The notes below the pieces were generated by a model. It saw only the letters and a list, made by a program, of their open reading frames with translations. It did not search any database and was not told the DNA's origin. A DNA stretch of 64,000 bases, from NCBI RefSeq assembly GCF_026420845.1, contig NZ_JAOWCB010000015.1:92351-156350 (forward strand). Direction: 5' to 3'. Each line of letters begins with the position of its first letter. Position 1 is the stretch's first letter. Positions 1 through 7,634 of the stretch are shown piece by piece. Source of the stretch: Streptomyces sp. PR69. GTDB lineage: Bacteria; Actinomycetota; Actinomycetes; Streptomycetales; Streptomycetaceae. The position numbers were made by a program, and so were the translations under genes.

Positions 1-576
1 CATCTCGACGTACGAGCGCATCTCCCACGATCGGCCGCTCCGGTCGATGAAGCCGCTGATGCCCTTGTTGGCGAAGGCGTCGAGCGCCGTCTGGGCGGCT
101 CGGCGCCGGGTCTGCGCGCCGAGCAGTGGGGCGGAGGCGGAGTGCGCGATCACGTCGCGGTAGACGTCCATGGTCTGGCGCAGGATGCGCAGGTGGACGG
201 GGCCGGTCTCGGAGATGAGTGCGGAGGCGAGCCGGTCCACTGCCGGCGCGATCGGCAGGGCAGCGGCGGCCGCTGCCGCCTGCCCAGCCGCTACGGCTCC
301 CAGCTCGGCCACGGCAGCCTGCTGTCCGCGCTCGTACGCCTCCGTGAGCGCCTGCCGGACCGCTCCGGCTGCCTCGGAAGCAAGCGCGTCGATGACGGCC
401 TGGATGCCGCTCTGGAGGTCGCCGAGCGCGGCCAACTTCCGCTCCACCCAGGCGGGGCTGTCGATTCCCTCAGCCAGCGCGCGGCGGATGCGCTCGATCA
501 GCACGGCCTCCGCGGCCTCGTAGAGGTCCGCGACGGCGGCCGCCAGATCCTCGGCGAGCGCAGGCGACACAGGCAT
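1..576 (-). CDS. Phage minor capsid / head morphogenesis protein (partial)
   Basis: First 192 codons of a gene that runs off the left window edge. The ATG at 576 lies 12 nt after the portal stop and is preceded by a G-rich stretch (GGGGGTGG). The protein begins MPVSPALAEDLAAAVADLYE and is a long Ala/Glu/Arg-rich helical segment, followed near the edge by GISGFIDRSGRSWEMRSYVEM, a segment typical of the phage minor capsid protein 2 family. Position straight after portal is the usual place for a head morphogenesis gene, so family and context agree. Such proteins sit on the portal/inner head. C-terminus not seen. Confidence 0.72.
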   Translation of the reverse strand, partial: MPVSPALAEDLAAAVADLYEAAEAVLIERIRRALAEGIDSPAWVERKLAALGDLQSGIQAVIDALASEAAGAVRQALTEAYERGQQAAVAELGAVAAGQAAAAAAALPIAPAVDRLASALISETGPVHLRILRQTMDVYRDVIAHSASAPLLGAQTRRRAAQTALDAFANKGISGFIDRSGRSWEMRSYVEM

Positions 577-588
577 CCACACCACCCC

Positions 589-2100
589 CTACGGCAGTGC
601 GCCAGCCTGCATCGGGTCCTCGACCGCCATGCCGTTCTCCTGCTGGATGCGGCCTACCTCGGCATGCACCATCGTCTCGTCCCATTCCGGGTGGGCCATG
701 CGCACGAGGGTCTCGGTCGAGGCAGCCTGGGCGCGACGGAGCACGTCCGCAGTGTTCGCCAGCGACAGAGGGTCTTCCTGGACACTGTCCTCGAACTCGA
801 CATTCGGCCGCTGCGGCTGCACTTCACGGCCGAAGACGCTGCGGTCGACGGCGAGCAGCGCCTCGACAGCGTGAGCCAGGGCCGGCCGGACACGCAGGAT
901 CTTCCGCCCGCGCGTGGTCATGCTGCGGCGCTCTTTCGAGTTGACCTCGGTGGCCGTGACGGCGACGTCGCCGCCGATGCCGAAGGTCTGCCCGCTGTAT
1001 CCGGCGCTTCGGAGGATCTGGTTCACCAGGTCCTCAGCCGTCTCACGGTGTTCCCGCACTCGGATCTCGAACTGCGCGACATCCAGCGACAGCTGGTCGC
1101 CGCGGGCGAGTGCGTTGATCCCCGCGAAGGCCTCCTGGTCAGGGTTCCAGCTGGCTCCCTTGCCTGGGCCGTTGCCTTGCAGATAGGCGTCCGGGACGAG
1201 GATGCGGCCTTTGCCCAGGCGGATGTCGCGCATCCAGCTGGCGTAGGTCTCGTCGAGGGAGTCCATGAGTGGCTCGACGCCGTCGAGGTCGGAGCGCCCC
1301 CAGTCTTTGAGGGCCCGGTTGCGGCGCCAGCGGCGCGAGACGTCGTTCTGGACGTACGACACGTCGATCTTGTCGTACTCGGTAAGGATGCGGCCCTCGT
1401 CGTCCACGGATGGTGCGAAGCCTTCGGTGTCGGGGTGATCCTGCAGCGGCACCGGGCGGCCGAGCTTGTGCTTCGTCCCCTGGTAGAGGCCGTGCTGAAT
1501 CATCCCAGGTTCATGGCGCTCCAGGTGCCGCCACACCTGGCCGTCGTCCTCGTGCACCACCCGCCAGAAGACGACGGAGGCCAGGCGGCCCCACCGGAAG
1601 ACTGGGACGGCCGCATCGGCGTGTACGGCGTCGAGCCACGGCGCGTCGGCTACCTCGACGTCATGGACAGGGCGCAGGTACGCGCCGCCCAGTGCCGCGC
1701 TCACCTCGGCCGCGGTCTGGAGCGTCGCCAGCATCCCATCGTCCACCAGCACATCGAGCCGCTTCCGTGTCGCATCTCCGTCCACGGTGAACTTCGGAGG
1801 CTCCGAGAACAGCAGATTCGCGGAGCCTCCGCAGATGTCACCCGCGATCGGGACGTGCAGCTTGGTACGCCGCTCCCCAGGGGCCGTCGGTGTGCCCCAC
1901 CACCAGCGCGCCAGTTTGCCGATGACACCGTCCGAGAACTGGATGGGCTTCGGGTCCGGGCCGATGCCGGAGCCGCCGCCGTAGAGCGTCTCCAGGCGGT
2001 CGGGGTCGCCCGCCCACCAGGTGTCCCAGACGTCCATGCGGTCGAGGGCGGGGGCGAGCTGCGGCGGGGGCCAAGTGAGGTCACCTTCGGGCAGAGGCAT
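589..2100 (-). CDS. Phage portal protein (SPP1 Gp6-like)
   Basis: 503-residue protein resembling SPP1 Gp6-type portals, which form the dodecameric ring at the head vertex through which DNA enters. Start chosen at the ATG at 2100 because a perfect GGAGG lies 7 nt upstream; an in-frame ATG 33 nt earlier (2133) lacks this. N-terminus MPLPEGDLTWPPPQ, then a Trp-rich segment (WDTWWAGDPDRLETLYGG) and a long central alpha/beta body; length is normal for the family. It overlaps the upstream small gene by 20 bases and is followed by the minor capsid gene, the standard terminase-portal-head order. Confidence 0.88.
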   Translation of the reverse strand: MPLPEGDLTWPPPQLAPALDRMDVWDTWWAGDPDRLETLYGGGSGIGPDPKPIQFSDGVIGKLARWWWGTPTAPGERRTKLHVPIAGDICGGSANLLFSEPPKFTVDGDATRKRLDVLVDDGMLATLQTAAEVSAALGGAYLRPVHDVEVADAPWLDAVHADAAVPVFRWGRLASVVFWRVVHEDDGQVWRHLERHEPGMIQHGLYQGTKHKLGRPVPLQDHPDTEGFAPSVDDEGRILTEYDKIDVSYVQNDVSRRWRRNRALKDWGRSDLDGVEPLMDSLDETYASWMRDIRLGKGRILVPDAYLQGNGPGKGASWNPDQEAFAGINALARGDQLSLDVAQFEIRVREHRETAEDLVNQILRSAGYSGQTFGIGGDVAVTATEVNSKERRSMTTRGRKILRVRPALAHAVEALLAVDRSVFGREVQPQRPNVEFEDSVQEDPLSLANTADVLRRAQAASTETLVRMAHPEWDETMVHAEVGRIQQENGMAVEDPMQAGALP

Positions 2101-2284
2101 CTGACACCTCCTGCTCGGGGTGCTCGACGGCATCGGCGACGGCGCGGAGTAGATCGGCGATGCGTGAGCGGTTGAACGTCACGGTGCCGTCGCCGGACAT
2201 ATCGAACTCCACCGTCCCAATCTCGATGGGGTCTCCGCCTCGGCCGAGCCGTATGAAGACCGGCAGATCCACCATCGCTGCCAT
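2081..2284 (-). CDS. Small phage protein between terminase and portal
   Basis: 67 residues, beginning MAAMVDLPVFIRLGRGGDPI. The ATG overlaps the stop of the preceding small gene (ATGA at 2284), which argues that it is translated by coupling. Predicted beta-rich first half (EIGTVEFDMSGDGTVTF) and a C-terminal helix (SRIADLLRAVADAVEHPEQ). Short proteins of this type are common between terminase and portal in actinophages; I do not recognise a function. Confidence 0.65.
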   Translation of the reverse strand: MAAMVDLPVFIRLGRGGDPIEIGTVEFDMSGDGTVTFNRSRIADLLRAVADAVEHPEQEVSDASARR

Positions 2285-2439
2285 CAGAGACGCTCCTTCT
2301 CCATGAGCAGGTGCGCTACGGTCAGCCAGGAGCAGGCCAGTTCGTCGTACCGCTCCATGAGCTTGATATTCGTCAGCTCCATCTCGGCTTTCTCCAGCAG
2401 CCGGGTCGCGTGCTCGACGGCCTGCTCTGCGGTGATCAC
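2284..2439 (-). CDS. Small phage protein downstream of large terminase
   Basis: 51 residues from a GTG at 2439 that overlaps the terminase stop (GTGA). GGAGG lies about 7 nt upstream, inside the terminase 3' end. Entirely helical, with a possible short coiled coil (EQAVEHATRLLEKAEMELTN). Translationally coupled on both sides. Function unknown. Confidence 0.6.
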   Translation of the reverse strand: MITAEQAVEHATRLLEKAEMELTNIKLMERYDELACSWLTVAHLLMEKERL

Positions 2440-3713
2440 GCGGCGACCTCCAGGCGGGTCGGAATGTACGGCCGCCACAGCGACTCCGTGGTCCGCACTG
2501 CGTAGCGGAGTGCGTCACAGCTGTGGTCGTCCTCTTTGATGGGCTTGTCCTCGCCGGCCTCCGCCGCGGTGTCGTCCCAGGAATAGCCGGGCAGCTCGTC
2601 GATCAGTCCGGTCGCGGACACGTGGATGAGGAGGTCCCCTGTGCCGAGGAGCGTGGAGACAGTTCGGATTCCGTCCAGCACAGCGTTGTCGGCATACGTG
2701 ACGCCAGTGACGCCGTCGCGGTGCAACTGCTCGATGAAGCTGCTCGCGGAGGGGTCGACGACCGTCCACTCCGGAGTCACCCCGACCTGGGCGGAGTGCG
2801 GGTGCCGGAGCTTCTCCAGCCAGGTGCGGCGCGCGCGGCTGTACTCGGCGTCCGTCATCTGGCGGCGCTGAAGCCGGGAGTCGTGCCGGTACTCGGAGAC
2901 GACGTACAGGCGGTGGTCGGCGCCCAGGCCGAGCAGCACGTCGGCGAAGGGGTTCACGGTGCCGTAGTCGATGCCGTCGGCGAGCCAGCGCTCGATCCGC
3001 GGCAGGGTTTTGACGATGTGCGTCGTCGGGTCGAAGGCCTCGTAAACCGCGCCCTCGGACTGCACCCATGCGCCGAGGATGAAGCGCCGGTACCAGAGTC
3101 CGACGTATTCGGCTTTGAGCGCGGCGACGTACGCGGGGTCAAGGGACGGGTTGTCGTCGAGGTTGAAGTGCCACGACCTCAGGTCGAGTTCGCTGCCCCG
3201 GTCGATGAACTCCTTCTTCAGCCAGTGCCCAGGATTGTCGGGGTTCGTGGTTCCGAGGAGCCGTGCGTCCTTGACGGAGAGCCGGCCGAGGAGCTGCCGG
3301 AAAAAGTCCTTCGGCAGGAGGCTGACTTCGTCGCAGTAGACCAGGGCGACGGTCGCCCCTCGGATCTTCGCCTCGGAGCGCCGGTCGTTCGCGCCGATCA
3401 GGTGCACGGTACGGCCCAGGATCGTCGCGGTTTTCGCTCCCGGGGTCCAGACGACGAGGCGGGCGAGTGGACCGAACAGTCCGGGGTCGACGAGCGGCTC
3501 CATGATGTTCCGGCCGATGGTGTCGAGGGTCCGGCCGGTGATGAGGATGAGGCCGGCGCGCGGCGCGGTGGCGATGGCGGCGAGCAGCGCGATCAGGCTG
3601 GCGATCGTTTTGCCGGAGCGGATCGCGCCGTGCCAGATGTTAATGCGTGCCGTTGCCTCGACAATGCTTGTGATCTGCTTGTGGGAAAGAGGGAGGTCGA
3701 CGTTCTGGAGCAT
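2436..3713 (-). CDS. Terminase large subunit
   Basis: 425-residue DNA-packaging motor. N-terminal ATPase: Walker A GAIRSGKT (residues 29-36), Walker B LVYCDE with acidic pair D129-E130, then the GTTNPDNP coupling segment. C-terminal RNase H-like nuclease with spaced acidic residues (DGIDYG, VDPSA, and a DDHSCDALRY segment near the end). This is the PBSX/SPP1-like two-domain layout. Start: ATG 3713 is preferred over the adjacent GTG 3716 because the GAGGGG sequence is better spaced for it; both overlap the small-terminase stop. It cuts and translocates phage DNA with the small subunit upstream. Confidence 0.92.
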   Translation of the reverse strand: MLQNVDLPLSHKQITSIVEATARINIWHGAIRSGKTIASLIALLAAIATAPRAGLILITGRTLDTIGRNIMEPLVDPGLFGPLARLVVWTPGAKTATILGRTVHLIGANDRRSEAKIRGATVALVYCDEVSLLPKDFFRQLLGRLSVKDARLLGTTNPDNPGHWLKKEFIDRGSELDLRSWHFNLDDNPSLDPAYVAALKAEYVGLWYRRFILGAWVQSEGAVYEAFDPTTHIVKTLPRIERWLADGIDYGTVNPFADVLLGLGADHRLYVVSEYRHDSRLQRRQMTDAEYSRARRTWLEKLRHPHSAQVGVTPEWTVVDPSASSFIEQLHRDGVTGVTYADNAVLDGIRTVSTLLGTGDLLIHVSATGLIDELPGYSWDDTAAEAGEDKPIKEDDHSCDALRYAVRTTESLWRPYIPTRLEVAA

Positions 3714-4240
3714 CACGCCCCCTCGTCAGCCCCCTGGTGTTTCTGGGCCTCGTAGACCGCGGTGAGGCCGGACATCAGTTTGGTGATCAGGGCGAGGCCT
3801 TCCTCGTTGCCGGTCTCGTCCTTCGGTGGGCTGAGCTTCAAGGATCGGTCGACGGCCACGCCGACAGCGCTGAGGAGGGTGCGTTTCACGTCGGCGGGGG
3901 CTTCGGGGAGCCGGTGCTCTTCGTACGTGTTGTCCCTGCCGCCGAAGTTATAGACGACCGTCGGCTCCCACAGCTGTGCGCGGATTCGCTCGGCGTCGAC
4001 CTGGAGGTCCTCGGCGAGCTTCACCCGGCGCGCCTCAAGGTCGATTCTGCGGGCCTCGGTCGCGGCAGCGACCTCCACTGAGCGGTCGAAGGTCAGGCCC
4101 ATGCGCTCGACCTCTTTGGAGATCGTGCGGCCGGAGCGGTGCAGGTGCTTGGCGATGCGGTTGCGGCTCCAGCCTTCCCCGTGGAGGCGGCGGATTTCCT
4201 TGCGCTCCTCGGCGGTGACCGGCTGACGTTTGGTGGCCAT
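3713..4240 (-). CDS. Terminase small subunit / HTH DNA-binding protein
   Basis: 175 residues from ATG 4240 (an in-frame GTG lies 6 nt earlier). Residues about 8-50 form a resolvase-type helix-turn-helix (EIRRLHGEGWSRNRIAKHL, then TISKEVERMG), followed by a coiled coil (ARRIDLEARRVKLAEDLQVDAERIRAQLW) and a C-terminal oligomerisation-like region. DNA-binding N-terminus plus central oligomerisation region, directly before the large terminase, fits a small terminase that recognises the pac/cos site. The stop overlaps the large-subunit start. Assignment rests mainly on position and HTH. Confidence 0.75.
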   Translation of the reverse strand: MATKRQPVTAEERKEIRRLHGEGWSRNRIAKHLHRSGRTISKEVERMGLTFDRSVEVAAATEARRIDLEARRVKLAEDLQVDAERIRAQLWEPTVVYNFGGRDNTYEEHRLPEAPADVKRTLLSAVGVAVDRSLKLSPPKDETGNEEGLALITKLMSGLTAVYEAQKHQGADEGA

Positions 4241-4266
4241 GGTCACCGCCTTCGGGCATGCGATGA

Positions 4267-4295
4267 CCCGGCCGCCGGAGCACGGAACGGCCGGG
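4267..4295 (-). terminator. Hairpin after lipoprotein gene
   Basis: Inverted repeat CCCGGCCG ... CGGCCGGG with a 13-nt loop, in the 66-bp gap between the lipoprotein stop and the small-terminase start. No T-run, as is usual for Streptomyces terminators. Confidence 0.4.
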
Positions 4296-4306
4296 CCAGC
4301 CTCGGG

Positions 4307-4750
4307 TCAGACGTTGCAGAAACCGATGTCCTTGAGCGCCTCGTTAATGGCCTTGCCCTGGGCTTCGGTGGTCGTGACGTCCTTGTACGTGAAGCGCTGC
4401 GAGGCGAGCCAGTCGACCTTGTCGCTCCCGTTGTTGATGGCGCTGCATTGGTTGCGCGCAGCGTCGACAGCCTTGTCCTCGTACCTCACTGCGTCAGGCG
4501 CGGCCTTCGCGATGGCAGCCAGAAGCGCCGTTCGCTTCTCACCGACCGGCTTCTCCGGGAGGCCGGCTGCCGCGCGGATGCTGGCTTCCTGCTCGGGCGT
4601 CAATTCTGTGCTGTCGACGCTGCTGGCTTCGGTCGGCGCGTCGGCGCTGGGCTTGTCGGCGGGTTTCGAGGGCTCGGCCTCGGTTGTGCAGCCGACGATT
4701 GTGAGCAGCGCGGCCGCGGTGATGACGGCTGCCGCGGTGTGGTAGCGCAT
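4307..4750 (-). CDS. Prophage-encoded lipoprotein
   Basis: 147 residues. N-terminal signal peptide MRYHTAAAVITAAALLTIVGC ends in a lipobox (IVGC), so Cys21 would be lipidated and the protein anchored outside the membrane. Next comes a disordered Glu/Lys/Pro/Ala stretch, then a compact helical domain ending in FCNV, with two further Cys residues that could pair. It sits alone between packaging genes and the methyltransferase, flanked by hairpins on both sides. Phage lipoproteins in Gram-positives can block superinfecting DNA entry; that role here is inference. ATG 4750 chosen because it gives an exact signal peptide and follows a GGGGGGA. Confidence 0.75.
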   Translation of the reverse strand: MRYHTAAAVITAAALLTIVGCTTEAEPSKPADKPSADAPTEASSVDSTELTPEQEASIRAAAGLPEKPVGEKRTALLAAIAKAAPDAVRYEDKAVDAARNQCSAINNGSDKVDWLASQRFTYKDVTTTEAQGKAINEALKDIGFCNV

Positions 4751-4828
4751 GGTCCCCCCGGTGGACGGTATGGGTTGGTGAGGGCCCATCATCGACCACG
4801 GGCGCGCCGGGTGTGGCGGAAATGGCGA

Positions 4829-4851
4829 AGGCTCACCGCTGGGGTGAGCCT
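4829..4851 (-). terminator. Terminator after DNA methyltransferase
   Basis: Perfect 9-bp stem AGGCTCACC/GGTGAGCCT with a 5-nt loop, 70 bases beyond the methyltransferase stop. Confidence 0.5.
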
Positions 4852-4920
4852 CGTCTTGTGTCCGGGCACGCCGGACTTGGCAGACAGCATGCGGCATTGA
4901 TCAGCCGATTGCAAGCAACG

Positions 4921-5661
4921 TCATGCGGCGAGGGTGGAGGCGGCGACCGCAAGGCGAGCACGCGCTGCAGCAGCGTAGGCGGCGGACTGCTCGATGCCGA
5001 CAAACCCCCGGCCTTCGAGGAGCGCAGCCGCGCCGGTCGTGCCCGATCCCGCGAATGGATCAAGGACCGTGCCGCCGGGCGGGACGATGCGCACCAATTC
5101 CCGCATGACCCGCTCGGGCTTTTGCGTGATGTGCTGGCGCGCGTGCCCCCGCGGCTGACTGCCGGTGAAGTGGCCGGGCAGGTACACAGGGTTGTTCCCG
5201 GGGATCATGGCTCCGTTGCTGCCCCAGACGATGAACTCGCACTCCTGTCGCAGGCGTCCAGGCTGTGGTCTCGCAGTGGGCTTGTGCCAGACCGCGACAC
5301 CCCGCCAGGTATAGCCAGCGGCCTGGAGCGCGTCCGTCGTGGTGGGAAGCTGTCGCCAGTCGGTGAAGACCATGGCAGCGCCACCGGGGCGGGTCAGCCG
5401 GTAGGCGTGCGCGAGTACGAGGGAGAGCCAGGCGAGGTAGGAGCGTTGGTCGCGGTTCTCGCCCGTGAAGTCGCCAAGGTCGTGGCCGTGGTTCCGGCCT
5501 GCTCCGGAGAGGTACTTCTCGCGCGCGGTGCGGGTAGTGCGTTCGGTCATGGTGCGGCCGCCGCTGTTGTACGGGGGGTCGCAGATGACGGCGTCTATCG
5601 GGGTGGTGAGTGTGGGGAGGATGGTGAGGGCGTCGCCTTGGTGGAGGGTCCAGGAGGGCAT
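4921..5661 (-). CDS. Orphan DNA methyltransferase (beta-class, DPPY)
   Basis: 246-residue AdoMet-dependent DNA methylase. Catalytic motif IV DPPY is at residues 28-31 and the AdoMet-binding motif DPFAGSG at 201-207; this order (catalytic first, AdoMet motif last) marks the beta group, which makes N6-methyladenine or N4-methylcytosine. The middle (roughly 40-190) carries the target-recognition segment, with HITQKP before the C-terminal motif. No restriction endonuclease is adjacent, so it is probably an orphan methylase protecting phage DNA from host restriction. Start ATG 5661 gives a normal N-terminus; an in-frame GTG at 5712 would add 17 residues. Terminator hairpin follows. Confidence 0.88.
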   Translation of the reverse strand: MPSWTLHQGDALTILPTLTTPIDAVICDPPYNSGGRTMTERTTRTAREKYLSGAGRNHGHDLGDFTGENRDQRSYLAWLSLVLAHAYRLTRPGGAAMVFTDWRQLPTTTDALQAAGYTWRGVAVWHKPTARPQPGRLRQECEFIVWGSNGAMIPGNNPVYLPGHFTGSQPRGHARQHITQKPERVMRELVRIVPPGGTVLDPFAGSGTTGAAALLEGRGFVGIEQSAAYAAAARARLAVAASTLAA

Positions 5662-5800
5662 GTGGGCTGCTTTCGTGCGGTCGCGCGCGCTGGTGCGGGC
5701 GAGTCGGTGCACGACTTCCGGGTTGGGAGTCTGCTCCCGTGATGCCCGGTCTGGTGGATCTTCATGTTCCCTGACTGGGTAAATCCGCTGCGCCGGCGGT

Positions 5801-6196
5801 TCATCCTGTGCGGCGGTGATACCCGCCGCGGTTCTTGAGTGCTTCCGCGGCGGTGCTGCCGTACCAGCGGTTCGCGACGCCCTCCGGGGCGTCAGGCGCG
5901 GGCCAGCGGCCCTTCGACACCTCTGCGCGGATCGTGCCCGGGCTGATGCCGACGAGGTTGGCGATCTCGCGCGCGGTGTACAGGCGGTTCGGGTCCAGTT
6001 CCACGGGCGCGGGCGCGATGTGCTCGGCGATGACCTTGTCGACCTCTGCGGAGTCGTAGACCTTCGCGCGGCCGCGCCAGCCGATGGAGTCGGGCCAGGC
6101 GGGGTGGCGGGCCCAGCGGGTGCGCAGCGTGTCGTAGGCGCGGTTGTAGCGGGCGGCGATCTCGCGGAGGGTTTCGCCCTTCGGGGCGTCTACCAT
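5801..6196 (-). CDS. Phage HTH protein
   Basis: 131 residues with two helix-turn-helix-like segments: residues about 8-35 (GETLREIAARYNRAYDTLRT) and about 72-95 (YTAREIANLVGISPGTIRAE), the second of MerR/excisionase type. Basic linker between them. Likely a DNA-binding regulator or accessory packaging factor; it lies just upstream of the methyltransferase. No strong ribosome site is visible before ATG 6196 (an AAGG lies about 11 nt away). Function beyond DNA binding not established. Confidence 0.7.
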   Translation of the reverse strand: MVDAPKGETLREIAARYNRAYDTLRTRWARHPAWPDSIGWRGRAKVYDSAEVDKVIAEHIAPAPVELDPNRLYTAREIANLVGISPGTIRAEVSKGRWPAPDAPEGVANRWYGSTAAEALKNRGGYHRRTG

Positions 6197-6309
6197 GGGA
6201 GTACCGGCCTTTCTGGCTGGGTGGGACCGGCAGGTTTTCGCGAGCGCCCCCCTGGGGGTGTCTGGGCTTCGGCTCGGGCCTGCCGGTCGTTTGTGTTTTC
6301 AAAGGGGGT

Positions 6310-6336
6310 GCGCCCCCGCCTGGTGGGCGGGGGCGC
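6310..6336 (-). terminator. Terminator of moron-like gene A
   Basis: Perfect 11-bp stem GCGCCCCCGCC/GGCGGGGGCGC with a 5-nt TGGTG loop, 10 bases after the stop of the gene at 6346-6729. Nearly the same hairpin follows the paralogous gene B. Confidence 0.75.
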
Positions 6337-6345
6337 TGGGTGCGG

Positions 6346-6729
6346 TTAGCCGTCCAGCGGTTCCGGCTGGTCGCCGAGCCACTCGGCGACGTCCGACATG
6401 GTGTCGGACGCCATCAGAAGGTTGGCGGCGGCGGAGTGGGCGCGAGCGTCGCTGAATTCGCCCTGGGCGAGGAGTCCGTAGAGGTCGAGTGCGCCGAGCC
6501 AGAAGGCGCAGGCGGCGAAGAGGCTCGCCTGCTGGGCTTCGGGCATCGGCTGGTCCTCGACGATCTCCATGATGCGTCGGACGGCGGGGGTGGCCTCGAT
6601 GTTGCTGACCGCGCCGGTCGGGAGGGTGATCGGCACGGGGAGGTTGAGGCACAGGGCGGCCAGCGCAGCGTAGGTGCTGCTGAGGTGCGCGGAGAGGCGC
6701 TTCATGGCCTGGTCTTCGAAGTCGGACAC
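6346..6729 (-). CDS. Moron-like protein A (paralogue of 6892-7260)
   Basis: 127 residues from GTG 6729, chosen because GAAGGGA lies about 8 nt upstream and the N-terminus then matches the paralogue. All-helical. It shares the line LP-PITLP-G, then N-EA-PAVRR, then PMPE-Q-A-LF, W, DLYGLL and DARA with the neighbour, so the two arose by tandem duplication. Each copy has its own sigma70-like promoter and its own strong terminator, the pattern of a phage moron expressed in the lysogen. No known domain recognised; no signal peptide. Function unknown. Confidence 0.75.
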   Translation of the reverse strand: MSDFEDQAMKRLSAHLSSTYAALAALCLNLPVPITLPTGAVSNIEATPAVRRIMEIVEDQPMPEAQQASLFAACAFWLGALDLYGLLAQGEFSDARAHSAAANLLMASDTMSDVAEWLGDQPEPLDG

Positions 6730-6793
6730 GGTCCGTCCCTTCTGTTGTGGGTGGCGGGTTCGGGGTTCGCGGCCCCTTGCCCTTGTGTCTTCT

Positions 6794-6822
6794 ATGATAC
6801 GGATTGCTGGATTGATTTGCAA
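6794..6822 (-). promoter_or_regulatory. Sigma70-like promoter of moron gene A
   Basis: On the minus strand, -35 TTGCAA (6817-6822) and -10 TATCAT (6794-6799) with a 17-bp spacer. The -35 and its flank (TTGCAAATCAATCC) are repeated exactly in front of gene B. Confidence 0.65.
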
Positions 6823-6845
6823 CACCACTGGGTGTCAAACCGGGA

Positions 6846-6872
6846 GCGCCCCCGGCTGGCTGCCGGGGGCGC
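6846..6872 (-). terminator. Terminator of moron-like gene B
   Basis: Perfect 11-bp stem GCGCCCCCGGC/GCCGGGGGCGC with a 5-nt TGGCT loop, between the stop of gene B and the promoter of gene A. Confidence 0.75.
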
Positions 6873-6891
6873 AAGGAGGTGAGCGGCTAGA

Positions 6892-7260
6892 TCACTCGTT
6901 CAGCAGCCACGCGCCAAGATCGGTCACGGCGTCGTGCGCCAACATCAGCGCCGCCTGTGCGCCGTCCGCGCGGGCATCGGCGTAGTCGAACCTGACCAGC
7001 AGCCCGTAGAGGTCCATGGCCATGAGCCACATGATCGCCGCCGTGAACAGCTGAGCCCGCTGCTCCTCCGGCATCGGCTCCTCTTCCGAGATCTCGGCCA
7101 CTCGGCGGACGGCGGGAATCGCCTCCACGTTGGTGACATCGCTGCCCTTGGGCAGGGTGATCGGGAGCGGCAGGGCCTCGCAGGCGTCGACCAGGCCGAC
7201 GTAGATGAGCCGGATGCGGTTGGCGATGTACGCCAACCGCTCATCCCGAGAGTCCGACAT
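6892..7260 (-). CDS. Moron-like protein B (paralogue of 6346-6729)
   Basis: 122 residues, ATG 7260 preceded by AAGGA at 6-7 nt. Helical, acidic, no signal peptide. The core (LPLPITLPKG, VEAIPAVRR, PMPEEQRAQLF, DLYGLL, DARADGA) aligns along nearly its whole length with gene A. The two copies also share 5' leaders (GGGGCCGCGAACCCC and ACCCACC-like blocks) and hairpins, so whole transcription units were duplicated. A role in lysogeny or superinfection control is only inference. Confidence 0.75.
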   Translation of the reverse strand: MSDSRDERLAYIANRIRLIYVGLVDACEALPLPITLPKGSDVTNVEAIPAVRRVAEISEEEPMPEEQRAQLFTAAIMWLMAMDLYGLLVRFDYADARADGAQAALMLAHDAVTDLGAWLLNE

Positions 7261-7321
7261 GTCGGTTCCTTACTTTGCGGGTGGTGGGTTGGGGTTCGCG
7301 GCCCCTTCCCTCTTGGTCTCT

Positions 7322-7351
7322 ATTATGGCGTATTAGTGGATTGATTTGCAA
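7322..7351 (-). promoter_or_regulatory. Sigma70-like promoter of moron gene B
   Basis: Minus strand: -35 TTGCAA (7346-7351), 18-bp spacer, -10 CATAAT (7322-7327). Local AT content is well above its surroundings. Same -35 block as the promoter of gene A. Confidence 0.65.
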
Positions 7352-7367
7352 CATACTTGGGGAAGAA

Positions 7368-7401
7368 AACGACCCCAACCTCCCAACAGATCAGGGTCGT
7401 T
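7368..7401 (-). terminator. Terminator after small gene 7416-7634
   Basis: Stem AACGACCC/GGGTCGTT, followed on the minus strand by a short T-run (GTCGTTTTC). Isolates gene B's promoter from upstream transcription. Confidence 0.6.
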
Positions 7402-7415
7402 CACTCCCCAGTCGT

Positions 7416-7634
7416 CTAAGCCAGCTTCCACCCCGACAACCGGTCCCCCGGGCCAACCTCCGCCGTCAGCCGCGTACCCGGCAACCTCCGTTCCGGCACC
7501 CCGACAGCGGCCGCGATCTCCGCCACCGGATACCGCACAGGCTCCTCAGCGTCCGGCGCATCCGCGACGATCTCCGCCTGGTCGCCGACGAGCAGCAACA
7601 CCTTCACCCTCACCCGCTCGCTCATGGTCGTCAT
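7416..7634 (-). CDS. Small phage protein
   Basis: 72 residues. ATG 7634 chosen because GGAAGG lies about 5 nt upstream; a GTG sits immediately before it and another ATG four codons in. Sequence looks like a small beta/alpha fold (RVRVKVLLLVGDQAEIVADA, then VAEIAAAVGVPERRLPG). The start overlaps the stop of an upstream reading frame (ATGA), suggesting it was the second gene of a coupled pair. A terminator follows. Function unknown. Confidence 0.6.
   Translation of the reverse strand: MTTMSERVRVKVLLLVGDQAEIVADAPDAEEPVRYPVAEIAAAVGVPERRLPGTRLTAEVGPGDRLSGWKLA

Noticed and set aside
142..2175. Very long plus-strand open frame opposite the portal and minor capsid genes
   Set aside because: Antisense frame of GC-rich coding DNA; composition is Arg/Gly/Val shadow and the portal on the other strand has clear family features and ribosome site.
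2523..3755. 410-codon plus-strand frame opposite the large terminase
   Set aside because: Shadow of terL; no domain, and the terminase motifs are unambiguous.
5595..5804. 69-codon minus ORF with ATGA coupling after the HTH gene
   Set aside because: Overlaps the methyltransferase N-terminus by 67 bases out of frame and ends in Ser/Pro low complexity; not convincing, although coupling keeps it possible.
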